Assembly: GCF_902497875.1 (NCBI RefSeq)
Contig: NZ_CABVHY010000029.1
Coordinates: 1-64,000 of the forward strand
Direction of reading: 5' to 3'
Source: Pseudomonas fluorescens
Lineage (GTDB): Bacteria; Pseudomonadota; Gammaproteobacteria; Pseudomonadales; Pseudomonadaceae
DNA: 64,000 nt
The notes under the pieces are model-generated. The model was not told the origin of the DNA. It was given only the letters and a program-made list of their open reading frames with translations, and did not search any database. Position 1 is the first letter of the stretch. Every line of letters begins with the position of its first letter. This document shows, piece by piece, positions 35,089 through 44,461 of the stretch. Both the position numbers and the translations under genes were made by a program.

Positions 35089-35966
35089 AATTCAATCCTC
35101 ACTCCGCCATTGCCGCCAACATTGCCCGTACACGGACCACCTCCGCCAGAGGCCGAGCCTCCCGCACCGCCGCCCCAGTCGCCACCTTTGGAAGTTGTAT
35201 ACATACTCCCCGTAGCATTTCCATCTCCACCCCACCTGAACGCATAGCCATTCGCAGGAGGAGTAGAGGGGTTATCGGGTATTGAGTACAGGCCTCCGCC
35301 ACCGCCTTTAAAACTACCCACTCCGCTTCCACTACCGGCGATCCAGTTAGTAGACGAAGGATATCCACTAGTGCCCCCCGCGCTTGACAGACTCACACTT
35401 CCCGCAATGGGGGGATAAGATGCGGGCGCTGACCCACCGACCCCGCCGTCCCCCAGTGGGCCACCCGCACCGCCTCCGCCACCACCGCCCCCGTCGCTGT
35501 TTCTATACCCCGCTCCACCGTTACCGCCTTTTGTTAGTACATCGCCGATAACCCCCGTTCCGCCTATGCCCCCGGGGTATGTCGAAACCCCGTCACCGGT
35601 AGATATTTTGCCCCCGGTGGCAAGTAAGGATTTCCCCAAGAAGGACGCCGACGTATCTCCGCCATTACCCAGCGAGCCAACCCCGATTGAATAATCAAGG
35701 GAGAAAGGTGCCCCGGTTAACGCGATAATATTAGTACCGGCGTATCCACCGCCGCCGCTGCCGCCTAGCGCTCTACTAAGGGTAACGGTAGGGGAACCGC
35801 CGCCTGCCGCTACCGCATGCACCCGCGCAAACGAATAGCCTGCCGGTATTTGAATCTGGCCTGTACCGCTTCTAATGTCGATGGTGGTCGGCTGTATGCT
35901 TTTAATCTGTCGCACCGTCCCCAGCGGATTACCCAGCGGATTACCCAAGGGGTTACCGTAAGCCAT
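35082..35966 (-). CDS. Glycine-rich phage tail tip/fibre protein
   Basis: A 294-aa protein. It starts with a three-fold GNPL repeat (residues 4-16, encoded by 12-bp DNA repeats at about 35925-35955). A short beta domain follows (IDIRSGTGQIQIPAGYSFAR), then long poly-Gly tracts to the end. Gly-rich sandwiches of this kind occur at tips of phage adhesins. GGAAGG precedes the ATG at 35966, which overlaps the preceding stop (TAATG). It is the likely receptor-binding component. Confidence 0.7.
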   Translation of the reverse strand: MAYGNPLGNPLGNPLGTVRQIKSIQPTTIDIRSGTGQIQIPAGYSFARVHAVAAGGGSPTVTLSRALGGSGGGGYAGTNIIALTGAPFSLDYSIGVGSLGNGGDTSASFLGKSLLATGGKISTGDGVSTYPGGIGGTGVIGDVLTKGGNGGAGYRNSDGGGGGGGGAGGPLGDGGVGGSAPASYPPIAGSVSLSSAGGTSGYPSSTNWIAGSGSGVGSFKGGGGGLYSIPDNPSTPPANGYAFRWGGDGNATGSMYTTSKGGDWGGGAGGSASGGGGPCTGNVGGNGGVRIELW

Positions 35967-36343
35967 TAGTAGTCCTTCCAAGCTGCGGAAACCGTAACAC
36001 CGGCCGCCTGCGCAACTAACAGCGATACATCCAGAGTTTCATTCGGCCCCAATTCCAGCGTGGCGTTAGGCGCAATATCGAAGGTTAGTTGTGGGCGTTT
36101 CGCCGTCAGTAACAGCGTATAGGCGGCAAAGGCCTCAGACCGGAACGCCTTACCTGCCTTGTTCAGATCGACGCCCGTGGCGGTTAACGCGCCGTTCGGG
36201 GTGGCACGAACACTGGTGACGACGCAACCGTTGGGGCCTGCAGTGACCAGCACCGTCCCGGCGGTGCCGATGGCGGTGGCAGCAGTAAGGACTACAGCGT
36301 TAGTTCTCGGCGTTTGTGCAAAAGGGGCTTCAAATGTGTTCAT
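35966..36343 (-). CDS. Small phage tail-associated protein
   Basis: A 125-aa soluble protein, mainly beta by pattern (TFDIAPNATLELGPNETLDV). No named family is recognised. It lies between two tail genes with tight spacing, so it is probably a tail-tip component. Confidence 0.6.
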   Translation of the reverse strand: MNTFEAPFAQTPRTNAVVLTAATAIGTAGTVLVTAGPNGCVVTSVRATPNGALTATGVDLNKAGKAFRSEAFAAYTLLLTAKRPQLTFDIAPNATLELGPNETLDVSLLVAQAAGVTVSAAWKDY

Positions 36344-36352
36344 GGTTATTCC

Positions 36353-36727
36353 TTACATGAAAGAGAGGGCGACCGCGTGCAGGCGGGCGGTGTTTCTTCC
36401 CGGCCCTACCGCCTCGGCGGAGGCCGCGGAGGCCGCGGCGTTGTTGGCATACGTGGCGGCCAGGGCGATCTGCTCACTGACATCCGTCTCGACCGAGGCC
36501 GCGGCTTCGGCCGAGTCGGCGGCGGCGACTGCACTGGCATCCGCGGCGTCACGGTCAGCGACGATCGCCGTCGCCGTGTCATTCATCCACGCGGCGAGAG
36601 CGTTCTCCTGCGTCACCATCGGCGGCAGCGCCGCGATGAAGGGATCGGATTTTTCGTTGAAGGCGGCCGGCCCTTGGGAGCGGGACGGCGCATCAGGAAG
36701 CGGGGTAATGAGCGGCGGGCTGGCCAT
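36353..36727 (-). CDS. Small coiled-coil tail fibre-like protein
   Basis: A 124-aa protein. Residues 40-105 are Ala/Asp/Glu-rich with heptad spacing (DAADASAVAAADSAEAAAS), like shafts of tail fibres. Its ATG overlaps the preceding stop (TAATG). Confidence 0.6.
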   Translation of the reverse strand: MASPPLITPLPDAPSRSQGPAAFNEKSDPFIAALPPMVTQENALAAWMNDTATAIVADRDAADASAVAAADSAEAAASVETDVSEQIALAATYANNAAASAASAEAVGPGRNTARLHAVALSFM

Positions 36728-37626
36728 TAGGTGAGTCCCTCAATTTCAAGTTGGCAATCGGAAACGACCGGCCCGGAATAGACCAGGCCGAATGAAGTGA
36801 AAAAGCCGTAGAGGATGGTGGCTTCGTAGGTCTCCTCGCCGACCCAAACGACCGGCTTGGCGCGGACTTCGGTGAGCAGCCGTTTGATTTTTGAGACCTT
36901 GTCGGTGTCCACCGCGACCGGGAATTTCGCGGTATCGGAAAACTCCCCCTCGGTGACACTCCAGCCGCCGAACCGGTCGCGCTCTTTAGTGCTGTAGTCA
37001 TCGATCCCGACCCCAGTGCCATACAGCGCTTCGCCGATTTCGGCGGTTTTGCCGATCACCAGCGCGCCAATGCCGGCCGTGCCGCTGCTGGTGACCGTCA
37101 CCGTGAGGCTGGCCGTGCCGTAAGCGGGCAAGTCCAGCACCACCAAACTGGTCCGCAGTTCGATCTCCTCAAAAAACCAGTCGTACCAATTGTCGACCGC
37201 GCCATCGATCAAGCTGTAGGCCCGGGTCGCGACGACGCCTTCAATCGGGTCCGTCATGACGATCGAGACTGACTCGCCCTGGACGTTGACCAGCGCCAGC
37301 GAGTTGACCACCGCCCCCGGCTGGATCGTCACCGAGACCGACCCCGGGTGAGTGCTGAGCGTGCCGACAATCTCGTCGAACATCTTCCAGCGGTTGGTCG
37401 CGCCTAGGTCCAGCCACTTCGCGGGACTGGCCTCGGTGACGACCTCCGCCCCCGGCTTCACGCCCGCCGGAACCGCCGCCAGCGCTTCGTAGTTGCGATG
37501 ATCGAGCATCACCTTGTTGCCGAGGGCGTAGGTGGGTACGGCTGACCACGGCGGGTTGTCCGTTTCCGGCACGTTGGAACTGGTCAGCTTGGCCGGCGTG
37601 ACCTCAATCGGCCTGATAAACCTCAT
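36727..37626 (-). CDS. Phage tail protein following the tape measure
   Basis: A 299-aa protein starting MRFIRPIEVTPAKLTSSNVP. YALGNKVMLDHRNYEALAAV resembles carbohydrate-binding-like tail modules. The middle is beta-rich (TVTVTSSGTAGIGALVIGKT). GAAGGAG precedes the ATG, which overlaps the tape-measure stop by 4 bp. It is the first tail-tip gene; no lambda J-like protein follows. Exact role unknown. Confidence 0.65.
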   Translation of the reverse strand: MRFIRPIEVTPAKLTSSNVPETDNPPWSAVPTYALGNKVMLDHRNYEALAAVPAGVKPGAEVVTEASPAKWLDLGATNRWKMFDEIVGTLSTHPGSVSVTIQPGAVVNSLALVNVQGESVSIVMTDPIEGVVATRAYSLIDGAVDNWYDWFFEEIELRTSLVVLDLPAYGTASLTVTVTSSGTAGIGALVIGKTAEIGEALYGTGVGIDDYSTKERDRFGGWSVTEGEFSDTAKFPVAVDTDKVSKIKRLLTEVRAKPVVWVGEETYEATILYGFFTSFGLVYSGPVVSDCQLEIEGLT

Positions 37627-40600
37627 GCGGGCTCCTTCACAGCTTTGGTTAGCAGGCCGACGCGGTCCCACTTTTTGAACAGCTTGTCGGCCGCGTCGGA
37701 GTTGAGTTTCATCGGGCCCACGACCTGCTTGACCACATCGATCAGCACATCGACTTTCTGCTCGAGGCTGGCGCTGTTGCCGCCGTCCCCGTTGCGTAGC
37801 CCCGCGGCCGGCGCGTTGAAGATCCGGCTCGGGCTGATGACGTCCAGTTGCGGGCCGGAGTGCCCGATAGCCCCGCCACGGGCAAATGCCGGCAACTGCC
37901 CGGCGTTCATCTGATCGAGCAGCCCGGTACCGAAAGTGCTCACCGCGGCCGCGCGCATCACGTACTCGCCGTTGGAGAGGCGCGCCAGGATGCTGTCGCT
38001 GGTGCCGGTGCCCGGCCCGGAAATCAGGCCGCCGGTGGCATGGCCGGGAAGCTGACCGTTGCCGATCGCTGCATCACGAATCGCCGCGGCGATCTGGTCA
38101 TAGGGAATCGCCCCGCTGTCCAGCGCCGCTTGCCAGAACGCCTTACCGCCGGCGTCGGCTTCGCGACCTAGAACATCCTTGTAAATGCTGTCGATCCACG
38201 TGCCGTTGTTTTGCGGCGTGTTTGCTGCCGCTGATCCAGCCCCGGTGCGCGGCAACGTGGCCAACGCGGCCACCACGGCCGCATTCATCGCCGCGACCGC
38301 GGCGGCCACGGTCATGATCGAGGTGTCGACGCCATTCAACGCATCCAACTGGGCCTGGGCGAAGGTCAGTTCCGATTCAAACTGGGCGGTCAGCAGCTGG
38401 TAGCTGTCCTCCGCCAGCTTGATCTGCTGCTCCAGCCCTTCCAGGGCCTGCTCCGCCGTGCTGAGCTGACGGCCGTTAAGGACATTCAGCTCGGCCACCA
38501 CATTGGCGGTGCGACCCTGGTCCCGGTTGAACTCTTCCAACGAACCGTACAGATCGCTGTTGTTGCTGCCGACCGTGTCGAGCGCCTCCTCAAGCCCGCT
38601 GAAGCCGGCCAGCGAACCGCCCGACCGCGCCGTCGCCAAGGCACTCTGCAGCGTGGCCTGAGCCTGAGCCCGCAGCATCTTCACCGCGGCATTCGAGTCG
38701 CCGCGCAGCGCCTTCAGCGCCGCGCTGAGATCGCTGCCGACCGCGCTCAGCTCGCTGACGCGCTTCGAGGCCGTGCTGCTCATCTCGGTCAGCGCGGCAT
38801 TCGTCGCGTTGTACGCGGCAGAGGCCGACTTCTGCTGAGCGGAGATGGAGCGCTGCAGGGTGCCCATCGCCGCCGTGGCGCCGGCGAGGGCGTTGCTTTT
38901 CAGCGTCTCGGCCCGCTGCGCGACGATCGCGAACGCATCGCTTGCATCGCCGGCCGAGCCTTTCAGGAAATCGAAAAGTTTCTGGCCCGACTCGCCTGCC
39001 TGGCCAGCGGCGTAGACCATCGCCTTGTACTGTTCTTTGGTCGCCGGCAGCACCACCCCCATCGCCGCAAACTGCGCCGTGATGGCGATCAACTTGTCGT
39101 TGGCCTTCTCGGCGTCGGTCGTGAACAAGCTGTAATAGTTGGCGTTAGTTTCTGCTTGCTTTGCGGCAACCAATGCTTGCGCCTCGGCGGCGGCCTTGGC
39201 GCGCTGCTCGAGGATGTCGTAAGCGGCTGAGGCACTCTTGGCGTGCGTGGTCATGGCATTGAACACGGCCTGGCCGTAGTCACTGGTCATGTCCAGTTGC
39301 TTGAGCATGGCTTTGTAGCCGTCACGGGCCCCGGGCAGGACCAGGTCCAGATCGGCAAACTGCGCCGTGACGGCCGCCAGGGTGTCATCGGCTTTCTGCG
39401 TATCGGAGGTGAAGTGCTCGTAATAGCTGCCGATGTTGCTCTGCAGCGCTTCCATGCCGCCCGCCAGCGCCACCAGGCTCTCCACCGCGCGCCCACCGGC
39501 GACGGAGAAGCCCACCATTTTCACCCCGAGCCCGGCGAAGGTCGCGTTCATCGTGTAGAGGTTGCTGACAAAGGTGGTCAAACCTTTGAAGGTGAACCCC
39601 TCGAGACCGGCGCCGGTCGCCGTATTGATCGCGGCCACCGCGGCATCGCCGAGCTTGGTCATCCAGTCATTGAGCGCGGTCTGGATGTACTCCTCGCTCT
39701 TGCCCTTCATGTTGACCTTGGTCTTGGCGACGTTGAGACCGTCAAGAACATGCGCATCCATGGCCACATTGAGCTGCGAAACAAGCCCCATGGCGTCGAG
39801 AACCTTTCCGTTGTACGCGCCGCCGAGGGCGTTAGCCGCCTCGGTGTTGAGGTCTTTATAGCGAGTGCGGCCCCCACCGCTGGAGAACAGACCGCCCTTT
39901 TTCTTTTGATCGGCGTATTGCTGCGCCTTGAACACCCCGCCGTCGACTTGCAAAGCAATGCCGGTGTTTTTTGTTTCCCAGGCACCGCCGAACAGCTTTT
40001 CACCGACGTATTTGGTGACGGCTTGATGCAGGGTCGAGCCGCTGAGAATCGCCGCCCATTTGCCGCCAACTACCTTGCCCAACATTTTGTCTTGGACTTC
40101 GAACATTTCGGACATGGCTGCGCCGGGGGCCATGGCGACTTTACCGAGGGCCGTCTTGCCGCCGCTGTCCATAATCTCGCCGCCGTCCGGGCGCACGCCT
40201 TGGTCGTACAGCTTGCCGGACTGGTACATGCCGAGGACCACGGCCAGCGGCCACATGGCCGCCATCGACGACATCGCAGCCGACAGTTGCCCACTGAGGG
40301 AGGCCGCCGTCGCCGCCGCACTCGCCTCGGCCGCGGCATAGGTGGCGGTGGTGGTGGTCGCTACGCCCAGGCTGAACTGCGCACCGACGGCGGTGGCCCC
40401 CTCCGCGACCGCACCGGACACTACCGTCGAGGTGAGCCCCTCGGCGCCGACCACCGCCAGGGTTTGCGCGGCGGTGGTGCCGCTGATGGTTTGCACCAGG
40501 GTGTTGAAGCCGCCTTTGAGCATGCCGGTCATGGTGCTCAACTGGCCGCCGACGGAACTGACGCCCGCTTGCGCCGCGCCACTGGCGCCGCCGCTGGCCC

Positions 40601-43600
40601 AGCCCGCGACGATATCGGCGCCGATGCCGGTGACCGCGTTCCACGCCGACACCAGATTTTTGCCAATGCTAGCGATCCCACCAAACGGCGAGCCGCTGCC
40701 CCCCGATCCGCCCGCCGAGCCGCCGGCGCTGCCGAGCAACTTGCCCCAGACCGCCCCAAGTCCTTGCCCGTTGTCAGTGCCAGTGAGCCAGTTGCTGATC
40801 GAGGCCAGCAGAGGCTTGGTCGTGAGCATGTGCGCGATTTCGCCCAGCGTCTGCTTGAAGCCTTTCTTCAGGTTGTCCCACAGGCTTTCCGCGCCATCGC
40901 CGATATTGCCCCAAGCGGTGGCGAACGCTTCGTCGATACGATCGATGGCGCCCTCGGTCATCCGCCCCCACAGGGTTGCCTTGGAACGGTTGACCTCGTA
41001 CTCGTTGCCGAGCTTGACCAGGGCATCCTGATAGAGCGCCGCATTTGCTGGATATCGGCCAATAGCGGCGTTCAGCGCATCCTGTTCGTTCGTGAAATCG
41101 CGCAGGAGTTTGGTCTGGGGATTAAGGCGATCAACGATGCCTTCGACCTGACCGGCCTGCTCGAGCGCCTTGTTGGCTTTAAGTTGCTCCTCAGTCTGCA
41201 GCTTGAGCAGCTCGTATTCCTTGCTCCCCTCCGCGATATTTTTGCCCGACAGCGCAATCGTCATAGCCTTGGTGACGTTGAAGGCGTCGAGCGCATCCTT
41301 GCCCTGAAGAGTGGCGGTGGCCTGCTTCAGGATTTGCTCAACTTCGACCTTCAGCTCACTGGTGGCCTTGGCCACATCGCGCCGATCCTCGGCGTCCTGC
41401 AGCGCGTTGACCGCCGCGGTGACCTTGGCGCGCGCGCCAGCCCCGGTCTTGAGCAGCTCTTCCTCAATCCGCTGCTGAATCGTGATCGCGCGAATGTTAT
41501 CGGCGCCCGACAGATAGGCCTCGGCCATTTCGTTGGCCGCCGCGGTCGAGATCCCCGACTTGGCCAGCAGGTCGTCCAGGGCCTTCGCCTGGTTCTTCAG
41601 TGCGGTTGCAGCAGCGTTGGCCGCCTTGTCGACATTTTTGTTCGCTTCCGTCGTGGCGTTGAGCTGAGCGATGGCCGCATCCGCGCGCTGAGTGGGGGTC
41701 GCCGTCGGGACCGGCGGAACCGCCGCCGGGGCGGTCCCGCCGTTGGTGAGCAATCCGTAGCCCGACAGCGCTGACTGCGGGGCAACAGCGCCCAGGGCCA
41801 CGCGGGTGGCCGCCACCACCGCGAAGTTGGCCGCCTGTTCGATGGCGGTGATCTGCCGCCGCGCGCTGTTTTCGGCGGCGGTGGCCGTGTCGGCGTAGGC
41901 CTGGCTTTGTGTGGCGGCGGCTTGAGTCGTGGCCGCCTCGGCCGTGTAGAGCGCCACCAACTGCAGTTTGAGGCTGGCCTGCTGGACCTTGTCGCCGTCC
42001 TTGATCGCGGCCTGGTACTTTTTCAGCGCATCCGTTTGCTCGGCGATCAATTTCGCCTGGGCCACTTGCGCGGGCGTGGCGCCCATCTTGGCCGCCGTAT
42101 AGGCGGTCTCGGCCGCCGTGTTCGCGCCGAGCAGATCGCGGGTTTTGGTCAACTGCTCGACGTACTTGTCCCACGACGCTTTGACGGCGTCGGTCTGCCC
42201 GGAGTCTTTTTGCGCGCTGGCCAGCTTGCCCGTCGCGCTGGTGGCGGACACCGTCAGCGTGTTGACCTGGCTGAGCTGGTCGCCGAACTTTTTCGCCTTG
42301 TCGCTACTGGCGACATAGTTGCCCGCCACCAGCTCCAGGTTGTCCTTGAAGGCCGGCAGCAGCTGGTTATTTTTTGTCACCCAGGCGGTGACGCTGTCCA
42401 GCGAGCGCGTACCGGCCCGGACCTCGCCGACCATCGTCTTGAAGCTTTCGACGCTGTTCACGCCGGAGAGCCCCAGCGAATTCAGGGCGAGCACCCCGTT
42501 GCGGGTGTAGTTCTCCAGCGACTGCGCGGCCGCCTCGGTGGCCTGGATTTGCTGCTTGGTCCAGTCCGACACCATGAGCCGCTGTTGCTCGGACCGTAAC
42601 GCCTTGAACTTGGCAATCGACTCGTCGACCGTCGCGTTCTGGTCGATCAGCGCCGCGGTCGCGGTGTCGGCACTGTCGCCGAAGTCAATGAAGGACGCGG
42701 CCACCAGGCCGGTCATCGCGATCAAGCCCACCGGGCCACTCAGCAGGGCCAGCAAGCCGCGGCTGGCCGTGGAGAGCACCAGGGCGGCCTTGGCGCCCGC
42801 GCTCGCCGAGCCCGCGGCCAGATCCGACGCCACCCGGGCGGCGTTGGTCGCCGCGGTGGTTTCCGCCAGCACCCCGCGGGCGGCGGTCTGCGCGCCCAGG
42901 GCGGCGGTGATCGAGGCGGAGGTCGCCACGGTCGTCGCGGCCAACGACACTTCGGCGGCCTGCACCAGTTTGATCGCCCCGGCTTCGGCGATGCGAAGTT
43001 CGGCGATGCGCGCAATGGACAGGCCACGGCCCTGATCGGTGATCTGCGATTTAAGGCGCTGCACCTCCAGTTCGCGCTCCGCCGTTAGCGTGGTCTGAAC
43101 CAGCTTAAGATTGCCCAGCTCGGACGCTTGGCGCACCCGGTCAGAAGCGACCTTGCCTTGAGCGGCCGCCAGCTCCAAGGCTGCACGCTCGACCAAGCCC
43201 TTGGCTTCCAGTTGCCGGGTCTGGGCGGTGAGCAACGATTGTCGGGCCAGCGCCGCTTCGGCCGTCAGCGCCTCCAGGCTGGCCTTGGTCGACAGCGCTA
43301 AGGCGCCCGCTTGCACAATAGAGGCTTCGGCGGCCTGCAAAAACGAGACCACCAGCTTCGCGGAGCCCAGCGCGAGCGCGGCCGCCCCCACATACGCCAC
43401 ACTCTCCAAGGCGCTGCCAACGTTGTGCATGGTTTCCGCGAAGGCATCGCCATCCGCCGTGAGGGCGTCCATGGCCCGGGAGGCGGAGGTCAGCGCCGCG
43501 GAGATCCGGACGCTCATCCCGCCGAGCTTATCGCCCTCGCCGATCAGCTTGGTGAACGAGCTTTGCACCCGGGTCATTCCGGTACCGATGGTGTCCTGCA

Positions 43601-44330
43601 TCTTGCCGAACAACGCATCCACCGCACCCTGTTGCGCTTGCAGGGCCTGCACCACCGACTCCGCGGTCAGCTGACCCTCAGCACCCAGGGCGCGCAGCGC
43701 ACCCACCGAGACGCCCATGCCTTTGGCGATGGCCTGACTGAGCGCGGGCGCTTGCTCCATGATCGAGTTCAGTTCTTCGCCGCGCAGCGTGCCCGAGGCG
43801 AAGGCCTGGCCGAGCTGCACCAGCGCCGCGCTCGACGACGCGGCCGAAGCCCCGCTGATCACCATCGTTTTGCTGATGGTCTCGACGATGCTGGCCACCC
43901 CCTTACCGCTCAGCTTGAGCGCGTCTTGGTTTTGCGCGATGCGCTGATACAGCTCCGCGGTGGCACTCAGCGGCTGGCCGGCTTTCTGCGCAATGCTGAA
44001 CACCGCGTTTTGCGCGGCGGTGAACTCGGCGCTGTTCGAGGTGACCAGTTTCAGCCGGTTGGCAATTTGCGTGTAGACCTCGGCCTGGTGGATCAAGGCG
44101 CCGATCCCGGCACCGCCAATCCCCAGGGACAGGGCGCCCGCGAGCAGACCCCCCGCGCGTTGCGCGCTGAGCCCCACGCGATCAAACGCGGCATCCACCT
44201 GCGCCAACTGCCGGTCAATACGTCCGGAAACCTGCGCCACCGACGAGTCGGCACGCGCCAGCTCTTGGCGCATCTGCGCGGTAGTGGCTTCGAGGCGGAC
44301 CAGCAGCCCCTGGACTTCTTGAACAGCCAT
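37623..44330 (-). CDS. Tape measure protein
   Basis: A 2235-aa protein. The N-terminus has the tape-measure domain (ELARADSSVAQVSGRI, GVASIVETISKTMVISGASA, LNSIMEQAPALSQAIAKGMG). Long helical stretches alternate with small hydrophobic segments near residues 300-550. A pair of about 96-residue repeats starts near residues 1633 and 1729 (SYYEHFTSDTQKADDTLAAV and NYYSLFTTDAEKANDKLIAI). A DUF4214-type unit (IYKDVLGREADAGGKAFWQ) lies at about 2048-2075, followed by GHATGGLISGPGTGTSDSIL, the usual tape-measure end. GGGAG precedes the ATG. It sets tail length and helps DNA entry. Confidence 0.9.
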   Translation of the reverse strand: MAVQEVQGLLVRLEATTAQMRQELARADSSVAQVSGRIDRQLAQVDAAFDRVGLSAQRAGGLLAGALSLGIGGAGIGALIHQAEVYTQIANRLKLVTSNSAEFTAAQNAVFSIAQKAGQPLSATAELYQRIAQNQDALKLSGKGVASIVETISKTMVISGASAASSSAALVQLGQAFASGTLRGEELNSIMEQAPALSQAIAKGMGVSVGALRALGAEGQLTAESVVQALQAQQGAVDALFGKMQDTIGTGMTRVQSSFTKLIGEGDKLGGMSVRISAALTSASRAMDALTADGDAFAETMHNVGSALESVAYVGAAALALGSAKLVVSFLQAAEASIVQAGALALSTKASLEALTAEAALARQSLLTAQTRQLEAKGLVERAALELAAAQGKVASDRVRQASELGNLKLVQTTLTAERELEVQRLKSQITDQGRGLSIARIAELRIAEAGAIKLVQAAEVSLAATTVATSASITAALGAQTAARGVLAETTAATNAARVASDLAAGSASAGAKAALVLSTASRGLLALLSGPVGLIAMTGLVAASFIDFGDSADTATAALIDQNATVDESIAKFKALRSEQQRLMVSDWTKQQIQATEAAAQSLENYTRNGVLALNSLGLSGVNSVESFKTMVGEVRAGTRSLDSVTAWVTKNNQLLPAFKDNLELVAGNYVASSDKAKKFGDQLSQVNTLTVSATSATGKLASAQKDSGQTDAVKASWDKYVEQLTKTRDLLGANTAAETAYTAAKMGATPAQVAQAKLIAEQTDALKKYQAAIKDGDKVQQASLKLQLVALYTAEAATTQAAATQSQAYADTATAAENSARRQITAIEQAANFAVVAATRVALGAVAPQSALSGYGLLTNGGTAPAAVPPVPTATPTQRADAAIAQLNATTEANKNVDKAANAAATALKNQAKALDDLLAKSGISTAAANEMAEAYLSGADNIRAITIQQRIEEELLKTGAGARAKVTAAVNALQDAEDRRDVAKATSELKVEVEQILKQATATLQGKDALDAFNVTKAMTIALSGKNIAEGSKEYELLKLQTEEQLKANKALEQAGQVEGIVDRLNPQTKLLRDFTNEQDALNAAIGRYPANAALYQDALVKLGNEYEVNRSKATLWGRMTEGAIDRIDEAFATAWGNIGDGAESLWDNLKKGFKQTLGEIAHMLTTKPLLASISNWLTGTDNGQGLGAVWGKLLGSAGGSAGGSGGSGSPFGGIASIGKNLVSAWNAVTGIGADIVAGWASGGASGAAQAGVSSVGGQLSTMTGMLKGGFNTLVQTISGTTAAQTLAVVGAEGLTSTVVSGAVAEGATAVGAQFSLGVATTTTATYAAAEASAAATAASLSGQLSAAMSSMAAMWPLAVVLGMYQSGKLYDQGVRPDGGEIMDSGGKTALGKVAMAPGAAMSEMFEVQDKMLGKVVGGKWAAILSGSTLHQAVTKYVGEKLFGGAWETKNTGIALQVDGGVFKAQQYADQKKKGGLFSSGGGRTRYKDLNTEAANALGGAYNGKVLDAMGLVSQLNVAMDAHVLDGLNVAKTKVNMKGKSEEYIQTALNDWMTKLGDAAVAAINTATGAGLEGFTFKGLTTFVSNLYTMNATFAGLGVKMVGFSVAGGRAVESLVALAGGMEALQSNIGSYYEHFTSDTQKADDTLAAVTAQFADLDLVLPGARDGYKAMLKQLDMTSDYGQAVFNAMTTHAKSASAAYDILEQRAKAAAEAQALVAAKQAETNANYYSLFTTDAEKANDKLIAITAQFAAMGVVLPATKEQYKAMVYAAGQAGESGQKLFDFLKGSAGDASDAFAIVAQRAETLKSNALAGATAAMGTLQRSISAQQKSASAAYNATNAALTEMSSTASKRVSELSAVGSDLSAALKALRGDSNAAVKMLRAQAQATLQSALATARSGGSLAGFSGLEEALDTVGSNNSDLYGSLEEFNRDQGRTANVVAELNVLNGRQLSTAEQALEGLEQQIKLAEDSYQLLTAQFESELTFAQAQLDALNGVDTSIMTVAAAVAAMNAAVVAALATLPRTGAGSAAANTPQNNGTWIDSIYKDVLGREADAGGKAFWQAALDSGAIPYDQIAAAIRDAAIGNGQLPGHATGGLISGPGTGTSDSILARLSNGEYVMRAAAVSTFGTGLLDQMNAGQLPAFARGGAIGHSGPQLDVISPSRIFNAPAAGLRNGDGGNSASLEQKVDVLIDVVKQVVGPMKLNSDAADKLFKKWDRVGLLTKAVKEPA

Positions 44331-44344
44331 GTGATTCTCCCGGC

Positions 44345-44402
44345 AAAAAAAAACCGGCCACGGGGCCGGTTGGGGAACGTAAAAAAACCCGCACGCGGCG
44401 GG
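44345..44402 (-). terminator. Two tandem terminator hairpins before the tape measure
   Basis: AACCGGCC/GGCCGGTT (44352-44371) and CCCGC/GCGGG (44388-44402) each end in a run of at least seven T residues on the minus strand. Both lie between the tail chaperone genes and the tape measure. Confidence 0.8.
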
Positions 44403-44461
44403 CTCAGTTCAGCGGAGGGGGGTTCCGCCGGGCCGGTGGCGCGGGCGCCCGGGACGGCCCC

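Noticed and set aside
39243..41774. Long plus-strand open frame (843 codons) opposite the tape measure
   Set aside because: Antisense shadow of the tape measure gene; no start signal and atypical composition.
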